Below are positions 36,881 to 46,405 of a stretch of 64,000 nt of DNA, piece by piece. The notes beneath the pieces are model-generated. The model was not told the origin of the DNA. It saw only the letters and a list, made by a program, of their open reading frames with translations, and searched no databases. Within the stretch, counting starts at the first letter, position 1. Each line of letters opens with the position of its first letter. The translations under genes and the position numbers were made by a program. Origin of the DNA: Brachyspira pilosicoli P43/6/78 (GTDB taxonomy: Bacteria; Spirochaetota; Brachyspiria; Brachyspirales; Brachyspiraceae); contig NC_019908.1 in NCBI RefSeq assembly GCF_000325665.1, positions 1,178,001 to 1,242,000 on the forward strand, written 5' to 3'.

Positions 36881-36974
36881 TATATAGGAAATATTCAAAT
36901 AAATAAAAATACTTGCATAAAATCAATTTAATTCATATAATAAAAAGGACGTTTTTAAGATTTTAGAGGTTAAT

Positions 36975-38810
36975 GTGTTTAAGAAGTTATCGCAAATAAT
37001 AAATAATATTTTTAAAGAAAATAGTTTAATACTTAAATTTTTAATACCATATATAACTTTTATCATACTAATATGTATTGCTATATATTTCATTTATGCT
37101 CCGCAATATAGAGAGACATACATGACAAATAGCCAAGCTAATACAATACAATTAAAGAATATATTAGAAAATAATGTAGAAAACTTAATAGTTGAAATTA
37201 ATGTACTTTCTGCATATTTAGAAAAAGAAGACAATAATGATAAGGCATTAGAAGTATTTCAAAATGTATTAAAAAATAATAATTATTTAGTTAATATATT
37301 TTATTCTGATGTTATACCATATAATGAAGGCGGTTTTTATATAAATGCCAATAATGAACCATTAGGAAACTACAATCCAATGACAACACAATGGTTTAAA
37401 GATGTTATGACAAATAACAAAATTATAACTGCTACACCATATATAAAAAATAATAAAACAATAGCATCTTTTGCAAAAGCTATATATAAAAATAATAGAG
37501 TATATGGTGTTTTATGGTTTGACATAGATTTTGACAAGTTTATACAATCTACAATAAATGAAAATAAAAAGTATGGATATAATATTTATATAATTAATGA
37601 TGCCGGACTATATTTGTTTAATGCTGATAAAAATAGCATATTAAAAAATAATATATTCTCAAACCCTAACTTTACAGAAAATAAAAATAATATATTAAAT
37701 AATAATACTTTTACATATATTAATACAAAGTTTACACATATATCATCAAAAATAAAAGATACAAATTGGATATTTGTAGCTGATATATCTAAAAAAGAAC
37801 TTAATGCGATGTTTTACAAGCTTTACATATTAATTGTAGTAGTATTTATACTTCTTATAGGAATGGAGTCTGGACTTGTAATTTTAATAGCTAAACCGCT
37901 CTCTACTACATTAAACAATACTGTAAAAATAATAGAAACTATGTCTGATTGTAATTTTGATATAAAATTTAATGAAAAAGAATTAAATAAAAAAGATCAG
38001 GCTGGAGAATTGGTAAGAGCATTAAGTAAAATGCAAAAAACTTTGGGTAAAGTAATATACAATCTCACTAACTCAATAAATGAAATCAATAATTCAGTTA
38101 ATTCCATAACAACTGCTAGTGTTAATTTATCTGACAGAGCTAATTCACAAGCAAGTGCATTAGAAGAACTAGCAAGCTCAATACAATCTGTATCAGCTTC
38201 ATTAAAAGAAACAGCTGGCAGTGCCGGCGATGCTAAAAGAATGAGTGAAGAGGTATTTGAATCTACAAAAAGAGGTGTTGATGCTGTAGAGGATACTTCA
38301 CACAATATGGAAGATATAGCAGAGTCTAGTAAAAAGGTTTCTGATATAACTAAAATAATTGAATCAATAGCTTTACAAACAAATATATTAGCCTTGAATG
38401 CATCTGTAGAAGCTGCACGTGCGGGAGAGCAAGGTAAAGGTTTTGCGGTTGTTGCTAATGAAGTTAGAAGTTTGGCAAATAATGTAGCTAATGCTGCTAA
38501 AGATATATCTGATATAATAAATGATACTGTTAGAAAAATTGAACTTGGAAGCACTTCGGTAAAAGCTTCATCATATATATTAAATCAAATAGAAAAATCT
38601 GTTAATGAAGTATCAAATTTGCTTGTTGGTATATCTAATGCTATTACAAATGAGGAAGAAAGTATATCACAAATAAACTCTGCGGTAGCGGAGCTTAATA
38701 ATATAACTCAAGAAACTTCGGCTATAGCTGAACAGGGGGCTATAAACAGCAATAATGCTTTAGATAAAGCTCAAAATATTGTTGTAGAAGTTTCACAATT
38801 TAAATTTTGA
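36975..38810 (+). CDS. Methyl-accepting chemotaxis protein with a Cache-type sensor
   Basis: The 611-residue chemoreceptor starts at GTG behind AGAGG. Its first membrane helix is at about residues 20-42. An extracytoplasmic Cache-like sensor follows (~45-270: NYNPMTTQWFKDVM, WIFVADISKKEL). The second helix is at ~278-300, then HAMP, then the cytoplasmic signalling coiled coil with tip [20 protein letters not shown] near residue 470. It is related to, but diverged from, the receptor at 18094. The Na/Pi-type gene begins 23 bases downstream, so readthrough is possible. The ligand is unknown. Confidence 0.92.
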   Translation: MFKKLSQIINNIFKENSLILKFLIPYITFIILICIAIYFIYAPQYRETYMTNSQANTIQLKNILENNVENLIVEINVLSAYLEKEDNNDKALEVFQNVLKNNNYLVNIFYSDVIPYNEGGFYINANNEPLGNYNPMTTQWFKDVMTNNKIITATPYIKNNKTIASFAKAIYKNNRVYGVLWFDIDFDKFIQSTINENKKYGYNIYIINDAGLYLFNADKNSILKNNIFSNPNFTENKNNILNNNTFTYINTKFTHISSKIKDTNWIFVADISKKELNAMFYKLYILIVVVFILLIGMESGLVILIAKPLSTTLNNTVKIIETMSDCNFDIKFNEKELNKKDQAGELVRALSKMQKTLGKVIYNLTNSINEINNSVNSITTASVNLSDRANSQASALEELASSIQSVSASLKETAGSAGDAKRMSEEVFESTKRGVDAVEDTSHNMEDIAESSKKVSDITKIIESIALQTNILALNASVEAARAGEQGKGFAVVANEVRSLANNVANAAKDISDIINDTVRKIELGSTSVKASSYILNQIEKSVNEVSNLLVGISNAITNEEESISQINSAVAELNNITQETSAIAEQGAINSNNALDKAQNIVVEVSQFKF

Positions 38811-38833
38811 GTTAAATTAATAAAAGAGGAAAT

Positions 38834-40505
38834 ATGATACTCACTTTGCTTTTTTCATTGGTAGGCGGTTTTGGGCCTTTTTATGTATGGACTTAAAGTG
38901 TTTTCTGATGGTCTTCAAGAAAGTACTGAAAACACATTAAAAGAAATACTTCACAAAGTTACTCAAAATAAAATATTAGGTATAGCTCTTGGTTTTTCAA
39001 TTACTGCTATAGTACAGTCTAGTAGTGCTGTTACTGTAATGGCAGTTAGCTTTGTTAATGCGAACATATTAACTTTATCTCAAGCTATAAATATTATATT
39101 GGGTGCTAATATTGGTACTACTGTTACTGGTTGGATAATTTCATTAGATATAGATATTTTAGCATTACCTTCTTTGGGTATAGGTGCTATTATAGTAATA
39201 TTTGCAAGCCAAAGCAGAAAGATAAAATTCTTCGGCGAAATATTAATGGGCTTTGGTATGATATTCTATGGGCTTATTTTAATGAAAATGGCTTTTGAGG
39301 GTGTAAGAGATTCTGAGAATTTTAAAAACTTATTTTTAATGGCAAATGCATACACTCTTCAAGGAAGATTTATTTGTGTATTAATAGGAACTGTTGTAAC
39401 TGCTATAATACAATCAAGTAGTGCTGCTTTAGGTGTTACTATTTCACTTGCTACTGTTGGTTTGATTGACTACCCTACTGCTGTTGCTTTGATACTTGGT
39501 CAAAATATTGGTACTACTATAACTGCAGTACTTGCTACAATAGGTGCTTCTATTAATGCTAAAAGAGCTGCTTTGGTGCATTGTTTATTCAATATATTCG
39601 GTGTAATTTATATGTTCTTCCTATTCCCATACTATCTTAAACTTGTTGATTTTATAGTTGGATTTATGGTATCTGGAGGACCTGATTTAGTTGTTAATAA
39701 TAATTATGTTAATATATCTTTCTATATTGCTGCTGCACACACGATTTTTAATATAGTAAACGTTATAGTATTCTTCTTCCTTACTGATAAGTTAGAATAT
39801 ATTGTTTGCCTAATTATTAAAGATAAAGACGGAGAAAAACATATTAGCTTATTATCTGACAGACTTTTACATATGCCTATTTCTGCTGAGATAGAAGTAA
39901 GAAAAGAAGTAGCATACATGGGAGAAATTGCTCAAAAAATGTTGTCAAGAATAGAACAATTATTTGACAGCCCAAGTGAAAAACTTCTTAATAAAATTCG
40001 CGACCATGAAAAAATGCTGGATAATACAGACAATGAAATACATACATTCTTGCTTAAACTTCTAGGAAAAAGCACACTCAACTCTGCTGATATTGCTTCT
40101 CTAATTAATATTAGTACATACTACGAAAACTTAGGCGATAATTTGAAAGATTTGGGTAAAGCCATTATTAAGGGAAATGAGAAAAAAACTTTATTTAATG
40201 AAATACAAAGGAAAGATATACTTCAAATGCTTCATAACAATAAAGAGTTTATAGATTATTTATCAACTCTAATACTTAATAATTATTCTATAAACAAAGA
40301 AAAAACTTATGAAGAAGCTATGGAGAAATATCATCAAATAAAAGGTTTCTATTATGAAGCAAGACAAAGGCATTATGATAATGTTGATAAATCTTTAATA
40401 CCAGCATTAAATGCCCATTTATACGGAGATGTACTTGTTTATTTTAACCGCTCTATTTCAAACTTGGTTAATATAGTAGAGGCTATTACTGGAAAAGATA
40501 AATAA
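38834..40505 (+). pseudogene. Na+/phosphate cotransporter (NptA-like, PhoU tail), frameshifted near the start
   Basis: ATG at 38834 follows AAGAGGA. The frame MILTLLFSLVGG then goes out of phase at TTTT (38869-38872). Removing one T continues it as LGLFMYGLKVFSDGLQ and on to 40505, about 556 residues. The membrane part has two inverted copies of the signature QSSSA (AIVQSSSAVTVM and AIIQSSSAALGV) of Na/Pi cotransporters. The C-terminal ~190 residues are PhoU-like helices (YMGEIAQKMLSRIEQLF). It would take up phosphate with Na+. Without correction, translation would need an internal start. Confidence 0.85.
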
Positions 40506-40517
40506 TTTTAAAAACTA

Positions 40518-41066
40518 TTATTTAAAAGGGCAATCTGTATAATGATCATTAATAATACCTATAGCTTCTAAGTAGCTGTATATTATAATGCTTCCTACAA
40601 ACTTAAAGCCTCTTTTTATTAAATCTTTGCTTACAGTTTTTGAAAGTTCATTTTCTGCTGGAAGTGCATCATCATAATTTAGTTTATTATATAAAACTTC
40701 ATTATTTGTAAAATGCCATATATATTTATCGAAGCTTCCAAACTCTTTTTGAACTTCTATGAATTTCTTTGCATTTATTATCATGGCTTCTATTTTTCTT
40801 TTGTTTCTAATAATAGCTTTATTTTCTAAAAGAGATGCAATTTTTTTTTCATCGTAATTAGATATTTTTTTATAATCAAAATTGTCAAAAGCTTCTCTCA
40901 TAGCTTCTCTTTTATTTAATACACATCTCCAACTTAAACCAGCCTGCATATTTTCAAGTATAAGCATTTCAAATAATTTTATTTCATCATGACAAACCTT
41001 ACACCATTCATCATTATGATATTTTATTTCTATATCGGTTTTAGCCCATTTGCATATTTTTTTCAT
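40518..41066 (-). CDS. tag: DNA-3-methyladenine glycosylase I
   Basis: Tag removes 3-methyladenine from alkylated DNA. The 182-residue protein begins MKKICKWAK behind GTAGG, so the upstream frame to 41090 is not needed. Zinc-site residues are present: Cys4 (ICKWA), the first His (IKYHNDEW) and the C-terminal pair HYTDC. The binding-site region ENMQAGLSWRCVLNKREAMREAF is also conserved. It is complete and monocistronic, its end facing the Na/Pi gene. Confidence 0.93.
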   Translation of the reverse strand: MKKICKWAKTDIEIKYHNDEWCKVCHDEIKLFEMLILENMQAGLSWRCVLNKREAMREAFDNFDYKKISNYDEKKIASLLENKAIIRNKRKIEAMIINAKKFIEVQKEFGSFDKYIWHFTNNEVLYNKLNYDDALPAENELSKTVSKDLIKRGFKFVGSIIIYSYLEAIGIINDHYTDCPFK

Positions 41067-41104
41067 TTTATAACCTACTTCGTATAACACTAAAAATTTT
41101 TTAA

Positions 41105-41290
41105 ATTATTAATTTTTTATTGTTCTTTTTCCCGCCGCAAAAAGAACCAAAAAGTGCAAATATTTTTACTTTATATATTGTAATATTTATAAAATCTAAA
41201 TAATAGCCGTGTTTTTATATAAAAATACTGCTCTTAGATAAGCACGAACCATGCTTAGGAAAGCCACCATAAACAAAAAACTTGAAAATT
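41105..41290. repeat. Degenerate intergenic element with a hairpin (family 2, copy 2)
   Basis: GTTCTTTTT and AAAAAGAAC form a 9-bp stem around CCCGCCGC (41118-41143). GCAAATATTT follows and, 65 bases later, AAAAATACTGC, in the same order as at 4660-4790. No gene is seen between tag and the next operon. Confidence 0.5.
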
Positions 41291-41355
41291 TTTTCTTTTA
41301 ACAAAATATAGTTGTTTATATATAGCTAAAAATTGTAAAAAACTATCTCTTTCAC

Positions 41356-41862
41356 TTATTCTATATTTATATCACATTCATAATAATCTGTTTTTATATT
41401 ATAATTTCCATTATCCAATTTTAATTCATAACTCTCTTTATCACCCCAAATATTAATTATCTCCTCTTTGTTTTTATGTATGATACAATATTTTTTTATA
41501 TCTCTAATATTTAAATAATATTCGTTTTCGTATTTACTTATTTCTATGTTTTTATAAATATAAGTTTTTTCAGTATCATTCTCTCCCCTACTTAAAAGAG
41601 GTGTTAATATAGAAAAATAATTAAAACTCTCAATTATTCCATTTTTTATTTTAATAGAAGCCTTATTAATAGATTTCTCAAACATATTAGAATCTTCTAT
41701 ATTCTCCATTACAAATAAATCAAACCTCAAACTATTAACTCTATTTTGAATATCAATATCATTTTCAAGTAATGATAAAAATTCTTTGGAAACCTCTAAA
41801 CCGCTTACATACTTTATAATTTCTTCTTCATATTTTTGAAGTTTATCATCATTATTATTCAT
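41356..41862 (-). CDS. Hypothetical protein, possible anti-sigma partner
   Basis: The 168-residue protein is not recognised. The N-terminus (YEEEIIKYVSGLEVSKEFLSLL, then a long helix) resembles the start of anti-sigma domains, but no HxxxCxxC zinc motif and no membrane helix are present. The C-terminal half is beta-like (YLNIRDIKKYCIIHKNKEEI). Its start overlaps the stop of the sigma-like gene as ATGA, so the two are translationally coupled. The anti-sigma idea rests on position and weak resemblance only. Confidence 0.6.
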   Translation of the reverse strand: MNNNDDKLQKYEEEIIKYVSGLEVSKEFLSLLENDIDIQNRVNSLRFDLFVMENIEDSNMFEKSINKASIKIKNGIIESFNYFSILTPLLSRGENDTEKTYIYKNIEISKYENEYYLNIRDIKKYCIIHKNKEEIINIWGDKESYELKLDNGNYNIKTDYYECDINIE

Positions 41863-42740
41863 AGCTTAAAACTTTCCTTTAATTGATTTTTTATCTTTTT
41901 TATAATCTTTGTAACAGCATTAACAGTGATATCAAAAAGTTTAGATAAAAAGTCATAGCTAACAGTAACCTTAATAGACTGCAATTTTTTTATTCTCTGT
42001 TGTTTTTTGCTAGCCAAATGTATAGTAAAAATTCCTTTTCTATTATTTTCTGCTATTTGTAAATTGATACTGGCTATAGAATCTTGAAGCTTTATTATAT
42101 CATTATATTTATGTATATAAGTAGCTCTTGCTTTTTCAATAATAGAATATGCCTCTTCATAAGAAATATTAAAATAGTTCATTAATGGTTTTGAAACAAG
42201 ATTTATAAATAGCTCCAAATTATGCATAAAAAATGTTAGAGAATCTCTAGCATTAAAAATACTCTCTACATAATCAAACATCTTCAAGCTAATATTTTCT
42301 ATATCATCAGTACTATCTACATAATCGCTTAAAGAATAAGTTTTTGTGTCATACAATACATCATGCAAAGTATAAGCTTCCCTATTACAAAGCGGAGCAT
42401 CTATAGAAACTTCTTCTACGTTATTATATTTTTCTTTTCTTTTTTTATAATCAACATAATTTAAATAACTATTTCTTAATGTATAAGTAAACCAAGTAAT
42501 AAACTTCACTTCAGTCTCATTATATTTTAGTATAATATTTTCTATTCTCTCCATATAGTAGCAATAAAAATCTAAAGCACTTTCATGATTAACACCAAAA
42601 GCCTTTCTCGGATAATTATAAATATATCTAGATAAATGTTCATTAATATCTTTTAATGTAATTGTACTTCTAGTAGCTTTATAAATAGATATATTTTTCT
42701 TTATATAGTCATCATCAATAAGAAACATTTTATTATTCAA
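41859..42740 (-). CDS. Sigma-factor-like protein
   Basis: Residues ~50-110 of this 293-residue protein follow sigma-70 region 2 (SALDFYCYYMERIENIILKY, then FITWFTYTLRNSYLNYVDYKKR). SIDAPL and LHDVLYD resemble the linker of such factors. The C-terminus (SYDFLSKLFDITVNAVTKIIKKI) could be the region 4 helix-turn-helix. The ~150 residues between are longer than in ECF factors and unlike region 3. It starts 4 bases inside the preceding DciA-like gene and overlaps the next gene by 4 bases. Promoter targets are unknown. Confidence 0.6.
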   Translation of the reverse strand: MNNKMFLIDDDYIKKNISIYKATRSTITLKDINEHLSRYIYNYPRKAFGVNHESALDFYCYYMERIENIILKYNETEVKFITWFTYTLRNSYLNYVDYKKRKEKYNNVEEVSIDAPLCNREAYTLHDVLYDTKTYSLSDYVDSTDDIENISLKMFDYVESIFNARDSLTFFMHNLELFINLVSKPLMNYFNISYEEAYSIIEKARATYIHKYNDIIKLQDSIASINLQIAENNRKGIFTIHLASKKQQRIKKLQSIKVTVSYDFLSKLFDITVNAVTKIIKKIKNQLKESFKL

Positions 42741-43177
42741 TCCTCTGCCTCAAGTAAAATATTATAAAACTTCTCTCTCATTTTCTCATCTTCTATATTG
42801 GATTCTTTTATAGTTTCATCTGCCCATCTTTTATGCTCTTCAGTAACAGTTTTTTTTACATAGTTTTTTTTAGTATTATTGTCAAAATTATTGTTATTAA
42901 TATCATCTATTCTTGTAACAAGATTATAAACTACAATATTAGTTTCGTTTTTTATATTATTAAATATTTTTATTTTATTCATCATAATCTCATTAGCCCA
43001 TACACTATCTATAACATTAACACTTAAAATGCCATTTCTAAAAAATGAAGGATAGCATATTTTAGATAAAACATCTCCCATAATTATATTCCACTTATTA
43101 GCAATTTTTAAATATGAATATAAATTACTATTTTTTTTATTTGAATATTCATTTAATATGTCTATAATCTCTTTCAT
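42737..43177 (-). CDS. DUF721/DciA-like protein
   Basis: The 146-residue protein has the DUF721 pattern (about residues 25-95): WNIIMGDVLSKICYPSFFRNGILSVNVIDSVWANEI, like the W-x-x-i-v-G...L-x-V-x-v-x-s-x-x-W-a core. DUF721 proteins include DciA, the loader of replicative helicase DnaB in many bacteria. In most of them the gene is near recF or gyrB; here it is in a spirochaetal operon, so a replication role is plausible but not shown. The C-terminal tail is charged. It overlaps the sigma-like gene. Confidence 0.7.
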   Translation of the reverse strand: MKEIIDILNEYSNKKNSNLYSYLKIANKWNIIMGDVLSKICYPSFFRNGILSVNVIDSVWANEIMMNKIKIFNNIKNETNIVVYNLVTRIDDINNNNFDNNTKKNYVKKTVTEEHKRWADETIKESNIEDEKMREKFYNILLEAED

Positions 43178-43182
43178 AAATA

Positions 43183-43992
43183 TTATTGATTCGTAGTACT
43201 TGAATTAGTATCATTAGTATTTACTGTACTATTAGTATTAATGATATTATTTGTATATATATTATTAGTAATAACAGTTTGATTTGTATTTTCAATAGGG
43301 TTTATTAAATTAACTTCTGTATCCTCATTATGAGCAGTTTCAACAGTATTAACAACTTTAATATCTTCGTTTGTATATCCTAAATAATTTTTAACTCTAT
43401 TTATAGATTCAGCCACATTTCTATAAGTTTTATCTATATTATAAACATCTTCATAAATCTTTAGAGCAGATACATAATTTTTATCTCTCTCATAAGTAGC
43501 AGCCAAATTAATCATATATACAATATTATTAGTGCTATATATATTAGCCTTTAAGAAAGATGCTTCAGCTAATTTATAATCTTCAGTATAAAGATATAAC
43601 AAACCTAAAAAATTGTTCATATAAGCATCATCAGGATTTAATATAAGAGAATGCCTTACAGGTTCAATAGCCTCATTAGTTTTACCCAATTTATATAAAG
43701 CATACCCCTTTTGAAAATAAAGCTTATGAGAAAATCTATTAACTATAATACCATCTCTTGCCACTCTAAGCATATTATTATAATCTTTCATATACATATA
43801 TGCATTAGCAAGCATTTCATAATATTCTATTTTTAATATAGGTGTAGTTTTAATCTCTTCTTCTAACAATTCTGCAGCTTTCTTATAATTTTTAGCTCTA
43901 TAAAGTCTATATGCATTATTAATATTAGAAGCATCATAGGTAAAACTTAAGCTAAAAAGAAGTAAAAATAAAATAAGTATTTTAATTTTCAT
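43183..43992 (-). CDS. Exported TPR protein
   Basis: The ~269-residue protein starts at MKIKILILFLLLFSLSFTYDAS, a cleavable signal without lipobox Cys. The ATG at 43992 lies inside the end of the upstream gene, while the frame back to 44022 adds no signal logic. Five or so tetratricopeptide repeats follow (AYRLYRAKNYKKAAELLEEE; GYALYKLGKTNEAIEPVRHS; LLYLYTEDYKLAEASFLKA), then a Thr/Asn-rich C-terminal tail. It probably acts in the periplasm as a scaffold. It lies 5 bases before the DciA-like gene in the same operon. Confidence 0.78.
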   Translation of the reverse strand: MKIKILILFLLLFSLSFTYDASNINNAYRLYRAKNYKKAAELLEEEIKTTPILKIEYYEMLANAYMYMKDYNNMLRVARDGIIVNRFSHKLYFQKGYALYKLGKTNEAIEPVRHSLILNPDDAYMNNFLGLLYLYTEDYKLAEASFLKANIYSTNNIVYMINLAATYERDKNYVSALKIYEDVYNIDKTYRNVAESINRVKNYLGYTNEDIKVVNTVETAHNEDTEVNLINPIENTNQTVITNNIYTNNIINTNSTVNTNDTNSSTTNQ

Positions 43993-44824
43993 CTTTTCTA
44001 AAACTTTGAAGCCTAAAATCATTAATCATAGCAGAAGCATAAGCTATAGTAGCATTATAAATATCTTCTTTATTTTTTCCTTTAAAAAAGGAATATACTC
44101 TCGGAGATTGAGAGCTAAGAGATTCAGGCAATATAACATTATTTTCAAAGCTATTTTTTAAAACCATCATTTTAATAGAGCTCATTTTATCAATAAAAGA
44201 ATGTAATAAAAAACCAGCCTCTTTTAATATAAACTGTTCAAATCTGCTAGAATTATCACCCTTATCTAAAGCATATACATAATCGCTAAACATCTCTGGA
44301 ATGCGTCTCTCGCCTATAGGAGTAACAAATCTTTGAAGTTTATTATCATAATCTTTCAAAGCAGTTTCTACTATATAATCACTAGCAGGACCGCTTGAAA
44401 AATATCTTACAACAGAAAAACATTCATATAACTCTCTAAAAGCACCATATAAATGCTGAAGTTCATAATCAGCTTTGTCATGCAATTTTGCTTCTGGATA
44501 TTTTTCTACTGCATTTCTAAATTTCTCTATCATGTTATCAACTTTCTTCATAAAAGAGTTTTCTTTTGCTTTTTCTTCTTCAGCTTTCTTTCTTTGTGCC
44601 TCTTCTTCTTTTTGCATTAAAGTTGTTTTAATATCTTCTAATATCTTAATCTCCAATAATAAAAAACTAGATAAATCCTGTCTATTTTCTAAAGCCTCTC
44701 TATATCTACTATTAAAAGAATCAACATTATATATTCTAGCACCATATTTTTCAGCACCTTCAGCATAATCTTTTCTAATTTTTGCTAAAGTTGCATTAAT
44801 TTCTTTATCACTTAAACCAGGCAT
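43982..44824 (-). CDS. Hypothetical helical cytoplasmic protein, first gene of the operon
   Basis: The 280-residue protein has no signal or membrane helix. Residues ~60-95 are a Glu/Lys/Ala-rich coiled coil (LMQKEEEAQRKKAEEEKAKE). The remainder is predicted helical (YELQHLYGAFRELYECF; DNSSRFEQFILKEAGFLL). No family is recognised; it may be spirochaete-specific. Its end overlaps the start of the exported TPR gene by 11 bases, and it heads a five-gene run to 41356. Confidence 0.65.
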   Translation of the reverse strand: MPGLSDKEINATLAKIRKDYAEGAEKYGARIYNVDSFNSRYREALENRQDLSSFLLLEIKILEDIKTTLMQKEEEAQRKKAEEEKAKENSFMKKVDNMIEKFRNAVEKYPEAKLHDKADYELQHLYGAFRELYECFSVVRYFSSGPASDYIVETALKDYDNKLQRFVTPIGERRIPEMFSDYVYALDKGDNSSRFEQFILKEAGFLLHSFIDKMSSIKMMVLKNSFENNVILPESLSSQSPRVYSFFKGKNKEDIYNATIAYASAMINDFRLQSFRKDEN

Positions 44825-44909
44825 ATTATTAAAATCCCCTAATAATTTAATTATGAATTAATCAATATATTATACAATATTTAAAAAATAAATAAACAAA
44901 AAAAGGAAA

Positions 44910-46181
44910 TTATTTTTCTATCATAATATTAAGTATCTCAACATCTGTAGCTTTCATGCCATCTTTAGCCATTCTTCCTATGCTGTCAATAGTAGCCTCA
45001 ACATCATCTTTTACAAGTCCATCACCAGACTTAAATACTTTTCCATCTCTAGCCATATTAAAAGCAAGTATTCCGCAATCAATAGCCTCAGCAATCTTGG
45101 AAGCACAAGAAGATTTAGCTCCATCGCAAACCATTCCGCCTATAGTAGCTAAAGCATTAATTATAGTATCAGATATTTGTTTGTATGTAGCATCATGCAA
45201 ATAAGCAATACCGGAAGCAGCACCAGTAGCAGCACATACAACCCCGCAAAATGCTGATAATTTACCTATATGTTTCTTTTGTAAGATAGCTATTAAGTTT
45301 GATAAAACTAAAGCCCTATATAATTTCTCTTCAGATACATTTAAATGAGATGCATATTCTATTACAGGAATAGAAGCAGTAATACCCTGATTTCCGCTTC
45401 CAGAATTTGTAACTACAGGCATAGCACATCCGCCCATACGAGCATCAGAACCTGCAGAAGCATAAGCTTTCGCTTTATTTCTTATGTCATTTTCTCCATA
45501 ATATTTTAATAGTGTCTTTCCAATAGAAGCACCGTATTCATTATTAATACCTTCTTTGGATATAGCTGTATTCATATCTATTTGTCTTGATATTACATCT
45601 TTTATATCTTCTATTTTTACCTCATTAGCAAAAGTATATATATCTTTAACAGTGAGAGATTCTCTATCTGTATTAGAATCTGAAGAAGAATTATCATCAG
45701 ATTTAAAAATTTCTTTACCATCTTTAATTATTTTTGTAATATTAGTGTGTCCGTTTCTTATTTCAACTACAGCATTAGATTTTTTATTTTTAGCTTCAAT
45801 AATAATATATAAGTTTTCAACGTTCTCTATAAGCTCACATTTACAAAAATCTGTTTTAAGCAATATCTTTGTATTATCAATATCCTCTTGTTTAATACTG
45901 CTTAATACCTCAAGATTTTTACTAGCATCTCCTCCAACTATTCCTAAAACAGCCGCAACGTCTATTCCTTTTAATCCATTAGAATTAGGAACTGTAACCC
46001 CTTTAACATTCTTAATAATATTTCCGCTGCATTTCACAACAACAGATTCCGGCATATCTCCCAAAACTTCTCTAACTTTAGCTCCAGCAAAAGCTATAGC
46101 TATAGGTTCAGTACAACCCAAAGCAGGAACTAATTCCTCTTTTAAAATATTAATATAGTTATCATACAGCTTTTTATCCAT
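44910..46181 (-). CDS. L-cysteine desulfidase family protein (UPF0597/YhaM-CyuA type)
   Basis: In this 423-residue protein the N-terminus carries ELVPALGCTEPIAIAFAGAKV with the cluster-binding Cys of GCTEP. The C-terminal half has GGCAMPVVTNSGSGNQGITASIPV, and later Cys residues (FCGVVCAATGAASG; GMVCDGAKSSCASKI) complete a 4Fe-4S-type set shared with L-serine dehydratase. Family members break down cysteine to pyruvate, sulfide and ammonia. A divergent symporter gene starts 224 bases away and may supply the substrate. The start follows GGGGGAAT. Confidence 0.85.
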   Translation of the reverse strand: MDKKLYDNYINILKEELVPALGCTEPIAIAFAGAKVREVLGDMPESVVVKCSGNIIKNVKGVTVPNSNGLKGIDVAAVLGIVGGDASKNLEVLSSIKQEDIDNTKILLKTDFCKCELIENVENLYIIIEAKNKKSNAVVEIRNGHTNITKIIKDGKEIFKSDDNSSSDSNTDRESLTVKDIYTFANEVKIEDIKDVISRQIDMNTAISKEGINNEYGASIGKTLLKYYGENDIRNKAKAYASAGSDARMGGCAMPVVTNSGSGNQGITASIPVIEYASHLNVSEEKLYRALVLSNLIAILQKKHIGKLSAFCGVVCAATGAASGIAYLHDATYKQISDTIINALATIGGMVCDGAKSSCASKIAEAIDCGILAFNMARDGKVFKSGDGLVKDDVEATIDSIGRMAKDGMKATDVEILNIMIEK

Positions 46182-46326
46182 TTTCTATTCCCCCGATTTT
46201 TTATACAACTTAAAGTATATATAGTTTTATATTAAAATCAATATGTTATTATATTATTACATTGCATAAAAATTGCAAATTTATGGCAAATAATATTACT
46301 ACTTATAGTTATTAAATACAAAAAAA

Positions 46327-46358
46327 TGTGATTTTTTATTTACTTATTGTGATTTTTG
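46327..46358 (+). promoter_or_regulatory. Direct repeat in the divergent cyuA-type/DAACS intergenic region
   Basis: TGTGATTTTT occurs at 46327 and again at 46348, 21 bases apart (two helical turns), suggesting a pair of protein-binding half-sites in front of the symporter gene. Confidence 0.35.
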
Positions 46359-46405
46359 TATATATTAGTATTTATAAATATTTTTAAATATTTTAAGGAG
46401 TAAAA

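Noticed and set aside
37997-38554. A 185-codon frame opposite the second chemoreceptor.
   Set aside because: It lies over the conserved signalling domain and has Ser/Ala/Leu composition typical of antisense frames.
45556-46158. A 200-codon frame opposite the cysteine desulfidase gene.
   Set aside because: It is a mirror of conserved coding sequence; the true gene has motifs and a ribosome site.
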